Shown one piece after another: positions 25,263-37,522 of a DNA stretch of 64,000 bases. The stretch comes from Prochilodus magdalenae (Eukaryota > Chordata > Actinopteri > Characiformes > Prochilodontidae). Position 1 is the stretch's first letter; every line of letters begins with the position of its first letter. The stretch spans positions 1,077,001-1,141,000 of the forward strand of contig JAMWET010006760.1 of assembly GCA_024036415.1 (NCBI GenBank), read 5' to 3'. Below the pieces are notes generated by a model, which saw only the letters and a list, made by a program, of their open reading frames with translations, searched no databases and was not told the origin of the DNA. Position numbers and translations under genes: made by a program.

Positions 25263-26805
25263 AAGGAATATGAGAGACTAAAATAGCATATTCAGTGATA
25301 GTGTGTTTATCGGCACAGTGAAAAAAGTATTAAACTTGTAAAAATGTGGAATTTTAACAGAATGTAAAAATACAGGAAAAAAAGCTGAGGCTACTTCTAC
25401 TCTTCACACAGTAAGCAGCAAAATGAAAATACTTTTACTGGGTGGTCCGCAGTATCACCCACTCCTGTCTTACATAATGAGAGACTTTGTGTATATATGT
25501 ATAAAATCTTATTACTTACTGCTTTTGTACTGATTGTAGCCAAATACAGTAAGTAGTATATGCAGTATATGACCAACATGAATTTGCCCAGTACGCTAAC
25601 AATACCTTGATGGTGCTTGACTGCTTCAGCAAGACATTCCAGCACACAGTCAGGGCTATCTTTGTAATACACTACATCCCGGACTGCAGAATGACAGTTT
25701 CAGGAGCACATAACTACTGACATAACCTTTTGGATAAGCCTGGATTCAGCCTTTCCAACATTAATAACAGGAAAATTAAATATGACCAAATGTTGCTCCA
25801 CTCATTGCAACACTAAAGCCACACTAGCTCTGCTGGTTTTGAGCTGGGTTCACTTTCTATAAGTTAATACACTGCACAGATGACCTGGTTAAAACAGCAC
25901 CTTACTAAAGTTGTTCTCAGCCAAACAATCTGTTCAGGATTGTTTTTTTAGGCTCCTGTCTGGAGACATTTTGGTAGTTCAGTCAAACTAGCTCATATTA
26001 CTAACTGAATGTGTAACGAAAATGAAATGACTCAGAAACGGAGTTATGTTGCTTCAGCAAATAGTTAATGAGCCCAATAAGTAAAGAGGAAGAATAAGGA
26101 TTTCTCTGAGCAGTTTATGATAAAGGCACCTTATGTTTCCCAATCCCTCTACCAGCACTGCAGGCAGTAGAGGCGGTAGAGTTTTCATGTATTGGTTCCT
26201 GGTAAGTGTGGATATCAGGCTACTGCTGCTGACAAGAGCGTGGAGTGCGATGTGTCTGACTTTGAGTTTGAAAGTCATGCATTTTACAGTAGCCTGTGCC
26301 TATCAAAGCACTCAGCGGTGTACAGCCTCGAACCATCTCAAGACCTGCAGTAAAGCATGCATCTCAGAAGTGCCCTCTCAAAGCCAGACAGAATGTTGAA
26401 CATTTTTGGGTGCCACTGGTGACCCTGTGCTGTCCAGCAGTGTGAGCGCTTCGCTTTGTTCGCAGTCCTCAGTGTGCCTGCAGCTCATATTCTCGTGGCT
26501 GTTTCAAACCCTCACTGAGCACACAGAGCCAGACAGAAAGAAAGAGAGGAGGGGAGTGGGCGTGGGAGGCAAAGTGAACAGTAAGCAAGGAAATCTGGTA
26601 CACTTGGATGAGTGTGTGTATGTGCTTGCTTTGACACGTGTTCAGGCGAAATTGTTCTGACTTTGAAACCAGAGGAAAAACAGGAGTAGCCTACAATATA
26701 AGGACCAATCAACTGCTTCCGACATTGTAAAGTGCTTTTTATAAACCGTACAAAAGTTTCAGTTTTTTTTTTAAATGAAGAGTCAAAACTGTTTCAGTTC
26801 AGCTA
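25263..26805. other. No gene recognised
   Basis: Unique DNA. Short frames at 26054-26399 overlap each other on both strands and match nothing known to me. Confidence 0.45.
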
Positions 26806-26809
26806 CTGA

Positions 26810-27135
26810 AGTTACATTTAGGTTTAGGTTAAGTTTAGGATTAGAAATTTGTCATTACATATAGTAATAGCCATATGTAGTCTTTACATAGTCATAAGAC
26901 ATGTACTCTTATATAATACATTTGGGGTATATACCTATATACCTGGGACAGGTACTTACATAATATGTGTGGGACATATTATAATTAATATATCTAAGCT
27001 CTCTCAAGTCCATAATAAATATGGGGCACATTATACCATATACATACTTACATCATTCATACAGGATATGGGTAAGACCCCACATTCAGATAAGTTATGA
27101 AAACCAATGTGTGTGTGTGTGTGTGCATGTGTTTG
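26810..27135 (+). repeat. Degenerate repeat with TTAGG-like words and GT tail
   Basis: Begins with TTTAGGTTTAGGTTAAGTTT, continues as AT-rich sequence with GGGACA and GGGGCACAT words, and ends ACCCCACATTCAG, AAAACCAATGTG and (GT)n at 27110-27126. This order resembles a fish dispersed repeat ending in a GT microsatellite. A related fragment may lie at 52430-52620. Confidence 0.4.
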
Positions 27136-27332
27136 TGTGCGCATGCGTGCATGTTTGGCTGGAAAGGTTGTAGCTATGGGACATCATGCAGATGGCACAT
27201 GGTGACCACAGAGAGAGGATGAAAGAGCAAGATTAGGGATGGCTTCAGAGAACCTGCTGGGTGCTGGTGGTAGGTCAGTTTCTCTCCCTCTCAGCCCCCC
27301 TCCCCCCTACTGTGTGGTTGTGACTGTATGCA

Positions 27333-27337
<5 letters not shown>

Positions 27338-27372
<35 letters not shown>
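27338..27372. repeat. (GA)n microsatellite
   Basis: Perfect AG dinucleotides over about 35 bp. Confidence 0.97.
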
Positions 27373-27377
<5 letters not shown>

Positions 27378-28009
27378 CAGCTTCCATCTCTCAAGCTCAT
27401 TTTCTGGCATTTACAACTCATTTGGGCCTGAGCATGCAGCATGCCAGCACCCACTCTCAGCTGCCTTTGACCCACTTTCAACTCGAGAGCAGGCCAGCCT
27501 GAGCAAACACACCAACCATGCCAGCAGCAGAACAAACACGTTGGACCCCAATGTGCTGTTTGACATGACGCCCTCAGCGGGGCCAAATGCTGTATGGATA
27601 TACGTCACGCAACACCACCTGTTTGGATGCACCAGAAAGAATAGCCCAGAAAGCATTTGAGTTCTCCTGTAAGATTATCTTTTAGGAGACCTGGAGGTTT
27701 GTTTAGACAGCAGTGATATATACATGTATTGTCCAGACTACAGCATGTGATGTGTGATCATGCAAACCTGTGTACCATAGAGGAGGAGCACAGACTCCTT
27801 AAAAACTGACCCACTCTCCAGTGTGAAAGCGAGGATGCTTGCCACATGGCCAGAAGCACGCTGGAGAGAGAGAAAGAAAAGTAGGAGAACTAAGTACAGT
27901 TATGACTAAGTAAGCTGTATTTGTTTATTATGGTCCAGTTCAGTTTAGAACTTTTGTTGACTCACGCTGTCCAGTGCTTCTGGGTGTCTTATTGTAGTTG
28001 TACCATTAC
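27373..28009. other. No gene recognised; one CRE-like word
   Basis: Unique DNA. TACGTCAC at 27601-27608 (GTGACGTA on the minus strand) resembles a cAMP-response element half-site. Overlapping frames of 81-110 codons at 27275-27660 lie on both strands and start inside the GA tract, so I do not call them. Confidence 0.4.
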
Positions 28010-28345
28010 AGACTGTTCTTCGATTGGAAGAACCCTTACAGGACCACCACAGAGCAGGTATTTTGTGGGAGGTGGATCATGTGAGTCTGATCCACTCAGA
28101 CCAGCACAACACACCCTAACACACTACTACCACCATGTTGATGTCACTGCTGAGACTGACCTACCACCAAAGTAATACCTGCTATGTGGTGGTCCTCTAG
28201 GGTCTCGGCACAACAGTCTGTAACTGTAAAACTGCAAAAGTGCACCTTCATGGTGAGTGGAGCTGATAAAATGGACAAATGACGACTGTAAATACCAGAA
28301 GGTGTACCTAATGAAGTGGCTGGTGGGTGTAAATATATGTAGAAG
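28010..28345 (+). mobile_element. Fish dispersed DNA repeat with long internal hairpin
   Basis: Arms at 28040-28073 and 28162-28195 are inverse complements over about 33 bp with few mismatches (core CAGGACCACCAC ... GTGGTGGTCCT). Flanking words (CACTCAGACCAGCACAACACA, AGTGGAGCTGATAAAATGGAC, GTACCTAATGAAGTGGC) are those of a very common teleost interspersed repeat, probably a non-autonomous DNA transposon. Its family is not assigned. Confidence 0.6.
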
Positions 28346-28411
28346 ATACAGACATTCGTACACAATGTTCAGGTAAAAAAGGCAAAAATAAAAAATGCAT
28401 ATATGTATTTC

Positions 28412-28514
28412 TTTATTTTATTTTATTTTATTTTATTTTATTTTATTTTATTTTATTTTATTTTATTTTATTATTTTATTTTATTTTATTTTATTTTATT
28501 TTATTTTATTTTAT
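28412..28514. repeat. (TTTTA)n pentanucleotide array, about 20 units
   Basis: Almost pure array with one phase break near 28470 (TTATTATTTT). It lies just downstream of the hairpin repeat. Confidence 0.97.
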
Positions 28515-29674
28515 ATTATATTTTCTGACAATAACAATATATCAGTTCAAGTCTCCTTGTTATCCCAGGATTACATACTGTGTGTCTGGACATTTCACAG
28601 AGAATAACCGCTGCACTGAGCAGCCAAGTATAACCAAAACCAAATCTTTCATACTCATTCTCCCTCTCTCTGTCTCTTTCTGCCTCTCTCTGTCTCTCTC
28701 TATCCCCATTTATGTCATGCCGTTCCATCAGCACTGCCATGGTGTTATTTTCCCAAACAGAAACAATATTGTCTTTGTATCTCTCTGCTTTCCCTTGACT
28801 GCACCCCTCCTCCCCAAACCCTTCCCCAAAAGCCTCTGCTCGGCAGCCTCTTCATAAGCGGACTGAAGGGGATGCGCACTGATAGCAGAGATGAAATGAT
28901 TTTCTGTCTTTCCCCTCTGCTCCTCTCTTCCCTCTCCTGATGGGCTCCCCCGCCGCTCCTCAGCCACGCGGGACCGACGTGGTTCGAATGTGAAGAGAAC
29001 CCTCTTTAAGCAGCCTCTGATTAGCCTGCCAGAGCCCTACAGGCAAAAGGCTGAGGTACGCTTCGTTATTTGACTGCAAGGAATTTTCCCCCAGATGCTG
29101 CAGCAGCAGTGAGCAGGCTAGGTGGAACAGCAGGCAAGGTAGAAGAGTCAGACACTTGTTGTACATCTAAGATGCAAGGCAGACATTGTATTCATGAAGA
29201 GTGTGAAGAGAGAATAAGTATCTTAGATTAGTTTACATGAAATTAGAATTCTGGCCCTACATTCTGAGCTACTAAACTTTACTGTTGAATTGGATAGATG
29301 GGCTTAACATAAACATCGCCATGTTCACCAAATCGAATGCATATTAAATAGCAAACGATTATTAAACACAAAAGATCATTAAATATTTAATTTCACCACT
29401 TTATTTTTGCATGCATTTACATTTTGCATGGGGATGTGTAATCCATTTACCAACCATTCCTGGTATGAAGATGTCTGTTTAACGTGCCAGAGAGCCACTT
29501 ACTTGTATACAAAGGGGTAATTTCTCTACAGATTTCCTGATTTGGCACAATTTGCATAGGAAGGCATGGTCACACAACTCATTTGGACCTGAGCATGAAG
29601 CAAAACATATCCATGCTTGTGAGCCTAATATACTGTACCAAATAAAACTATGAAAAACATTAGCTAGACAAACA
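28515..29674. other. No gene recognised; CT patch and possible conserved DNA
   Basis: CT-rich simple sequence at 28663-28705. The region 28840-29160 is GC-balanced and unique, and could be conserved non-coding DNA. 29574-29602 repeats 27413-27441 (27 of 29 bases). Confidence 0.4.
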
Positions 29675-29793
29675 AGTCACCTGCGACTGAAACATACCTA
29701 ATAGTGTGTAAGCACAGCTGCAAATTGGTTTGGCACGGACTGGACAAATTTCTGGATGTAGGGCACATCAGTGTTCAGCCACTCTTGCATCAA
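29675..29793 (-). mobile_element. Family A terminal fragment (copy 3)
   Basis: Starts AGTCACCTGCGACTGAAACA and continues CATACCTAATAGTGTGT, GGTTTGGCACGGACTGGACA, TCTGGATGTAGG, ATCAGTGTTCAGCCACTCTTGC, the inverse of the family A right end at 15220-15343 and 40560-40675. Only the end survives. Confidence 0.8.
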
Positions 29794-29974
29794 AGAATTG
29801 AGCAGTATCTACAGGAGCCTGAAGTTACTAGCACCTTAAACATGCAGGGTTAATAATTTGCAAAGGCCTTAGATTATGTTTTAGTGTAATTTTCAAATTA
29901 TAAAAATCCAACAAATAACTGGAAATGTCTATTCAAACCTGCAGAAGTGTGCTCTCTGCAGAGGATTGTCAGAA

Positions 29975-30330
29975 ACAAACAAGCTTAGTTTAACACACAG
30001 TGAGCTAAAAGGACAATGGACTTTATTACACAATTTGACAGGCTCAACAGCAACAAGCGGGCAAACAAAACTGAGGTGTAAGACATAATCATAAACAGGA
30101 GGACAGACAGGAGTTGAAAAAGCAGAGAATCAAACAGTTCAGCAAATAAACCAAAAGGAGAATCCAAAAGAGTAAACCAAGAGAGGTAATGGTGAACAGG
30201 TGTGTGTGATCAATATTGGGTAGATGAAGAATGGGAGAATGAGATGTAATTGGTTGATTCCAGTCATGTGGCTATGGCGCCATCAGGTATTGAACTCCGG
30301 GAAATGGAGCTTGGGAGATCAGAGTCAATG
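29975..30330 (-). repeat. LTR-like repeat, family D (copy 4, inverted)
   Basis: On the minus strand it opens with CTCCATTTCCCGGAGTTCAA and CACCTGATGGCG-like words, matching ACTCCATTTCCCATAACCCA at 57508, and ends with AATAAA (inverse of 30022-30027) before TCCATTGTCC. Same orientation of landmarks as other family D copies. Confidence 0.5.
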
Positions 30331-31294
30331 GGGAAACCCATGGCAAGTCTTTAATGTAAATGAAGGCAACAAATATGTATTTTATTTTGCTATTGTAGTT
30401 TTCTATATTTATTGATAGTCTGTAGTTTCTGTTTTCGTTTTGTTTTTTTTGCTGTAAAATGTATGTATATTAAATGTGTAATAATAATGCATAGTAAATT
30501 TAGCAACTGCATCAAGAACCGACTTGTACAGTGGAAGCTTTGGCTAGTCCTACAAGGAAGATGCTGACCATCAACCATTCCTGACCAATCATTTGCTTAC
30601 ACCTGTCATGACTTACATCTTATCTTCAGCTTTCAGGTGCCAGTGTTTAGATGTTCTCCTTCCTCCTCCCTACCGCCACCAGTTTGGTTCCTGTCCAGGT
30701 GTGCAGAGGGGTAGACTCTGCCCTTCAATCTTGATTCTGCAGTATCAACAAAGGTCTTAATGCTCCAACGCATTGACTGGGGCCTACATAAAAGACTCTT
30801 TCGTTTCTGAACTTTTATCTTTTAATTTGTAAAATTCCGCTGTGAGTTCAAACTGTCTGCCTTTACTCCCACCTCCTGCGTCTTTCTGGTAGAACGATAA
30901 TTCCTTCAGTTAAGATTGAATGAGATTTGTGCCAACTGTCTGTAAAGCCTGTCCTACCTGCCAACAGTTGCTGAAAAGGAATGTGGGCAGAGTATGAATA
31001 GGTCAATTCAGTTCATTTCAAGAGCTGATGGTGAAATTACATCTAGATGAGATTTTTAGAATGATATGAATCTGGGTGAGAACATTTAATAGAATGACAT
31101 GCAGTTGCATCTTCACTTTCACTTTAATACTAATAACCAGACTCTAATAAGCAGATTCCCTCTATTCCTTATATCCCGCTTATGAATTTCTGACTCCAGA
31201 CGTGACACTGTGAGTGCAGCACCTCCACACCTCAAACATGTCTGTTCTCTGAAATTAGTATAGACTGTTGTACATGTATGTCTCGTCCTTTTTT
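30331..31294. other. No gene; possible further LTR-like sequence at 30600-30910
   Basis: 30604-30905 starts TGTCATGACTTACATC and is CT-rich with a TAATTTG word late in it, which suggests another diverged family D type repeat; weak. The rest is unremarkable. Confidence 0.3.
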
Positions 31295-31304
31295 CTTTGC
31301 CGCC

Positions 31305-31402
31305 CACACACACACATGCACACACACACACCCACACACACAGACCCATCCACACACACACCCACACACACAGACCCACCCACACACACATACACACACA
31401 CC
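31305..31402. repeat. CA-rich compound repeat
   Basis: CA dinucleotides with a higher-order unit of about 46 bp (CAGACCCATCCACAC and CAGACCCACCCACAC) seen twice. Frames on both strands are artefacts. Confidence 0.92.
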
Positions 31403-31949
31403 TCTGTACTTAGTTTCACTCATTATTCTGTGGCAGGGACACATTAAACATTCATCTGTACGGCTGAAGCTCAAAGCAGTACTCTGACCCCAGCAATAGC
31501 TGCTGAATTATGGAGACCACCAATAAAGGTGTTTGCCTTTGATCTCATTCCGAGTGTGTGTCTTTCCCTCCACCCCTCCATACCTGTCTCTCTTGCTCTC
31601 TTTTTTCTCTCTCGCTCTCTTCTTTCCCAGATGAGGCACACCACTCTTCAAAGGATGATAATAAAACAGCAAGGTAAACAACCAACACCCTTACTGACGT
31701 TTCCACTTCCCTCCCCATTGCCCCCTTCCATCCTTCATCACACACATGCTCACATTTGTTGCTTTCATATCAACTTTGAATCAGCTGCTCTTTGGTAAGA
31801 TTAGAGAGTGCTTGACAAGCCAAGATTACAAAGTGTTTTAAAATACTATTACAATACAATACTAGTAGGTACCCTGAAAACTGGTAAAACAAATAGAAAT
31901 AAACACAGTAAAATAAATACAAAGGGATATATACAAAACCCAAAGAATA

Positions 31950-32170
31950 AAAATGGGTTATCAGCCTTAATCGCTTAAAAGTGGCCATCGAATCAGAGCG
32001 TTTAATCAGGGGGAGGACTTCTCCAGAGTTCAGGAGCAAGAGCCGCAAGTGCACAGTTCCCACTTTGCTTTATTCTTGTCCTTGGAACAACCAAAACCTC
32101 TCGATTAGAAAACCTCAAGGACCTGACACTTGTATAGAGAGCTAACAATGGCGATGCAGGGACTTTGCCT
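31950..32170. repeat. Fragment of a fish dispersed (LINE-derived?) repeat
   Basis: The order CAGAGCGTTTAATCAGGG, TTCTCCAGAGTTCAGGAGC, GTCCTTGGAACAACC, CTCAAGGACCTGACA resembles a common teleost interspersed repeat in which a similar chain of words occurs. Class uncertain. Confidence 0.45.
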
Positions 32171-32466
32171 TGTACAGCCTGATGGCCACCTGTGACTTAA
32201 GAGCATTGCTGTATTTCTCTGGTAACAAGTGCAGAGCTAATGTGCCCCCTGCAGCCAATAACATAACAGCTGCATGGACTAATTATAGCTAAGACAGACT
32301 TTTGATAAAGGCATGAAAAAATAAGCATCATAATAGTACAAGCGGGATGACACAAATGCATCACAAGCAAAGGCACAAGCATCTAACTGGGAAAAAGACA
32401 GGATTAAACAGGTGTGCATTGAAAAAAATGAGAAAGTAATGTTTCTACATGCACATCTCTAGAACT

Positions 32467-33000
32467 ACTGTCATTGCCAGGAAGTAGAACCATATTAAAG
32501 GACTGGCCTTAACTCTGTACCTGACTGACCCAACAGCCACATTGAGCAATGATGTCCTCTATGAGTTAACCTGTTAGTGGCAGACAGCTGCATGGACTAC
32601 TTGCATGCAGACATTACAATGACCGCACTTAACACCACATCAACGTCACTCAAGACTGCAATGGTGTCATGCTAGACTGGCATGGACTCCGCCTGTAAGC
32701 AGATCATCTTCAGCGTTAAGTCCCGCTTTTGTGTGTGTGGAGGCACTGTGGTCAGCTCCAAGATGAGTGTGTTGCCACACTCCGAAAAGTCCTGGTGTAA
32801 CTGCACCTCCACACCTAACACAAAATCTGCGGGAACTGTGTGAGAATATTCATGCTGCATGGGATGGATTATCACAGGACACCATCATAAGCCTGTACAA
32901 CTCCATACTGAGAAGAAGATTTTATACCCAATCAGTGGATATACATATATACAGCACATCTCCCACAGACACTAATCATTTTCTTTTGGATAAATACCTG
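32467..33000 (+). mobile_element. Family B Tc1 derivative (copy 1)
   Basis: Aligns with 58085-58520, 62165-62853 and, inverted, 38303-38800. Recognisable pieces of Tc1 transposase: the FSDES catalytic block here reads FSVKSRFC, so the first Asp is changed to Val (32715-32717). The C-terminal helix HAAWDGLSQDTIISLYNS is in the frame beginning at 32767. Everything between has been deleted, including the second Asp and Glu. The junction region (GGTCAGC, CAAGATGA, TGTTG.CACAC, CCTGGTGT) is shared with the copies at 38.6 and 58.2 kb. The right end is missing or lost after about 33000. Confidence 0.8.
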
Positions 33001-34363
33001 TTAGGAGTAGTCCAAATCATCAAGGTACTATGATCAGCAGTTTTGAAGGCTGCATTAAGCATCAAGGTTAAGGAATAATACAACAAAGGCCACCCTGGAG
33101 TTAGCATGCATCAAAATGTCATTTAATACAGTACTTGGAAAAAAGCAAGTTTCGGTAGTGTCTGTTTTTACTTTTCAACAGAGTTTGCCTCCACTTGTGC
33201 GTTTAAGAACATTTCATCCTTTTATGTTCATCTAAGGACATTTCATCCCTCTCTCATAAAGTTATCATTTCAGAAATACAAGGTTTTGCGATGACAGCGA
33301 TATATATCACTGATACAAGGTTTTGTTTCCATGGTGAAATATGTATGTGTCTGTGCAGGTACTCCTGTGGCTGTCCTCATTTATTTCCCTTCTTGTGTTG
33401 CCGTTCAAGTGTGTGCCAGTGCGTATCAAAAGAGGCTATGTGTCTTCTTACGCTCTATGTGTACATTTTTGATGTTTTTAGGTAGAAAGGCTCCACTGGA
33501 AAAGAACCATAATTTGTCAGACATTAATAATACACTGGAGTTGGGTGCCATACTGGACTGGATCACCTCTCTCCTGTCTTCTACTCATTTTTTATCCCTC
33601 TGCCTCCAACCTCTTTTGCCTCACAATAACATGTGCCTTTACACTGTGAATAATAAGGAAACACAAAGCTAGCTAACAGCATGTAAGGCCAACATTCAGG
33701 AGCACCCTGCTGAAACCATTTGGCTCAAAATATCTATATTAAAATACATAAATCAATAGCTTTTTAAAAGAGCGATGGATAAGCCATCTACTTACACCAT
33801 GCATACAACCCACAACACAATTGTCTATTGTCCCTATGAAGTAGGTGTGTAAACAGTACAGTGTCCTCTTGAAGAGACTTATAAAACACCCACACACTCA
33901 CACCATGCTTAAAACAGATATCACAAGCATTTGCACTTCTGCACACGTACACAGCTGAGGGTGCATGAAAACACTTGATTGTGACAACTGGACTGACCTA
34001 CACTGTCAGATCCACAAAAAAGTCATAGGAATAGGTTTAGTGTTAGGATTGGAAAAACTCATTGCTTGCTTGATTACATACATATAGTACTCATCTTACT
34101 ACTCAGGACATTTCTGTTAAGAAGACCAGGTTTTACTGGTAGCTAGTTTCATTGCCATACCACTAAACTGGAAGACAACATGGATGGTATACCAGCCTAC
34201 CTGGCAAGTTTTTTTGGTTCAATTGGTCATCCGGTATGACAAAAATAAACAAACTGGTCATTCAGCATAACAAAGTGCTTTTAGCAGACATGTATGAGCA
34301 CACGTCCCGTTATTGTATAATAACAAACCTCTGTGTGTATGTGGTGTTTTAAGAAGCCTCAAT
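33001..34363. other. No gene recognised
   Basis: A 113-codon frame (33331-33672) and an overlapping 64-codon frame have no resemblance to known families. 34025-34070 has TTTAGTGTTAGGATT words like those at 26820. Confidence 0.4.
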
Positions 34364-34365
34364 GA

Positions 34366-34700
34366 CCTACAATTGTGTGTAAAAGTCTGAGATCACCCTG
34401 CATTTGTTTAAAGCTTATATAAAGCAGGAATAACTACATGTTATGTTTGTCACACCACAGAAAAAGTAATCAACCAACCAGGCAAATTTGAATGATCAAA
34501 AAATTGCCAAAAATGTAACATGAGGTTTCAAATTCATGAACAAATAATGAGTGTTCTCTTCTCCGAAATGCTGGAAGCATATCCACTGAAGGTGGTGAAA
34601 CCATGACCAATCATGGGAAAGGTGTAGTCTCTCACACTACTAGTTTCTAGGGTGATTTGGCCTGTTTTAAGCCATTCCCTAAAATCAGAAGAGAAATATT
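34366..34700 (+). mobile_element. Possible Tc1-like end fragment
   Basis: AATTGTGTGTAAAAGTCTGAGATCACCC resembles Tc1-type ends of the form found at 4709. Following sequence (GAAATGCTGGAAGCATAT, GGTGTAGTCTCTCACACTAC) shows no readable transposase. Weak evidence, no opposite end found. Confidence 0.35.
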
Positions 34701-36564
34701 AATGAGAAGGGAAAATTAATGAAAAAATCTGGGAAAAGGAAAATGATCTTAAAGTGAGCATACAATATATATATGCTGGATACAAGATAATTTTACTTGC
34801 CAGGAATTCGTCTTTCACAGTGTAGCAGGTAATGTTAGGTCATGCTAAATTTGGCTCAAGTGTGTCATCAAGCCATGATTTCAGGCCCAAGAAAATCTAA
34901 CAGTTTAATGTGTTTAGAGACCCATTTCTGCATTTCGTTAGCACAGACTTTAACTTTTAGTCAGAACAAGTAAACATAAACAAAACATATTAATAAGACA
35001 ATTACACAGAAGACACAAAATCTAAATATAATTTCAGTATTTTCAGTATTTACTGAGTCCACTATTTGCCTTTATTACAGCACCTGTTCATTTCATAGGA
35101 CTACAGACCTCCACAGTTCAGACACAGAATTATGGATCCCAAGAGCCAAACAATGATAGCTAGATCCAGCAATATTGAGGTCGCCTCTGTTACTAATGAG
35201 TCCCGTTTTCTCTTTATCTGAAAATGATGTTTTATTTAATTATGCCCCCTTCCTTTTGGTTTGTCTTATATCTCTGCCTGACAGGGTTAAATAAGGGAAG
35301 GCTGGTCTGTACTGTACTTTTACCAATCTCAAGCTTTGTGGACAGAACATATTTTCACCTTTCTCACTGTTGACTTACATAACGTGAGCAATCCATTGCC
35401 CCAGGTCAGGCCTTCTCCCCATGGTAAGGAGGAGTGAGGTTATGTCACAGTTTGTGTGTGTGTGTGTGCATGCGTACGTGAGGTGGTAACAAGAAGCAGT
35501 ATTGGAGAGAAAATCCCAGGTGATGAAAAGACACATGTTCCAGGGGCAACAGTTTGATTTCTTTGAGTCGGAGAGAGAAATAGACTGGCTTGCTCTGGGG
35601 ATTGTGGCTTGTTGTGCTTGTTTAGTCAGGTTGCGCTCTTTAACCTGCAGGCATCTTATATCAAAGAAAGAATAACACTGCATATGAAACCAGAAGCAAC
35701 AGGTAAAACCAAAATTTCTCCAAGTGGGCATACAGCCCATTGTACCTTGGCTCAGTAAAAGTGCTTTGAAAACAATAGCTACTTAAATCTAGGTGTGCAT
35801 AATGTGGCAAAATAACATACATGATGTCACTACTTAAACTTTTTCTCCATATAATATTTTGCATGATGATATTCATTTTTATGAAGTGTGATAAGATGGA
35901 ACACACAAATTGGAACACATACATTTCAGCAGCACTGATGAGTTCTATCCAGCCTTTCATATACTGTTCTGTACTAAATCCAATTAAGTTTATCAAACAA
36001 GTGTCTTGCTAGAAGTCCATTTTCAGAATTTGGTGATGCACCCTTAAGCTTGTTTAAATCTGCCTCCAGAGGAGTTTTGCCGCATGCAGATCCACATTGG
36101 CCGTAGTGAAACACATCCTTAAATATAATCAGAGCTTTTTGTGTGCTTCCATATTTCTTATTACTATATGAAAAATACACAATTCTTCCTAGACTTCCTA
36201 TACTTTTGGAAGCACTGCGAACATACTGTACAGTCAATATGCAAGTTCATTCAGAGCACAGTTCGGATTGGTAAGTATTAAGTGTTTGGTTGTTCAACAT
36301 TTATTTTGCAATGAACTGCATACAAATCTATAAACTGCACGTGTAAACTGTGTAATTAACAGAAAAGAGCAGATTAAACAGCCGCAGATTAATGAGGACC
36401 TATTATGCTCATTTTCAGGGTTCATTAATAATTTACTAGAGCAGTTTCACATGCTTCAGTTTTCCAAAACCACAGAAAATCTGCATCCACCTTCCAGCTG
36501 AAATGCTCTGTTAGAGCTCCTGTGTCTTAAAGCCCTACCTTTCAATGAACCACAGGACTTCTGA
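34701..36564. other. No gene recognised; short GT repeat
   Basis: (GT)n at 35452-35469. Frames of 87-121 codons on the minus strand between 35375 and 36237 overlap one another and lack any recognisable domain. Confidence 0.45.
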
Positions 36565-36905
36565 TTGCTCCCCAGATAGCAAAAGTGTTTTGGCCTAAAT
36601 CTGGGCGGACCAATTCTGGTGGCATGATGTGGGCCATATATGCACCAGATTAGGGCCACACATCAGCCAAAAGTAGGAACCTCTATTGTGTCTGTGACAG
36701 ATGTGGACTAGAGTTTTTGGGACATTTGGGTGAAATATGTGGGCCACCTTTGACTCACCGAAGATGGTCAGTATCATTGCTAGATGTGGCCCACATCCAC
36801 ATGCAATCTGGGTCAGCACACCCACACTGATCTGTTTGGTCAATAGCCAGATGGCATCCTGGTACAAGTTCCGCCCCCACACTGCTGTGGTTATTCTTAT
36901 AATAT
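36565..36905 (-). repeat. Quasi-periodic TGGGCC-rich repeat, family F (copy 1)
   Basis: Irregularly spaced TGGGCC, GTGGCCC and CCAGAT words. The first part (CAGATAGCAAAAGTGTTTTGGCC) matches the inverse of 50320-50360. Such GGCC-rich quasi-tandem repeats are familiar in fish; class unknown. The 107-codon minus-strand frame here is part of it. Confidence 0.55.
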
Positions 36906-37298
36906 AGTTATGCAGCAAGGATTGTGGGACAGAGTTTCTCTCTCTGGCATGTATTTTGGGCTTTATGATTTTGCAGACTGCTTACATGCACAAAAGGTTA
37001 CATAACCCAGTAAAGGAAAAGGGGAAATCCCAGAAAAGCATGCCTACTTTAAATAAAGCAAATTAGATCAAAAAGCCATCTTTTCGTATCAGCTTTAAAG
37101 GGTTTAACGGGACTAACTACGCTGTCTTTTCAGGTTTCTGTGACAGAATGTGACATAATTGATCATTGCCCACACCTACTTGAATCACTTCACACAGAAT
37201 GGAAGTAGTTTTAATAAAATCAGCGTTAGACCCATCCAGAACAAAGGTAGTTTAACAAGGTACTAAAGAATGCAATTAAAATTAATAACATGCTTCAA
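36906..37298. other. No gene recognised
   Basis: Unique AT-rich DNA. Confidence 0.4.
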
Positions 37299-37345
37299 CA
37301 CACACACACACACACATGCACACACACACACACACATGCACACAC

Positions 37346-37396
<51 letters not shown>

Positions 37397-37417
37397 CACA
37401 CATGCACAAACACACAT

Positions 37418-37476
<59 letters not shown>

Positions 37477-37522
37477 CACACATGCACAAACACACACAAA
37501 CACACACACACACACACACACA
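37299..37522. repeat. Long (CA)n microsatellite, about 224 bp
   Basis: CA dinucleotides with interspersed TG, CG and AA changes; a block (GCACAAACACACATGCACAC type) recurs, which implies internal duplication. Six open frames across it encode only His-Thr or Cys-Val repeats and are artefacts. Confidence 0.98.

Noticed and set aside
26820..26850. TTAGG-like words as an interstitial telomere
   Set aside because: Only a few irregular TTTAGG-type words, not TTAGGG tandem repeats; better explained as part of a dispersed repeat.
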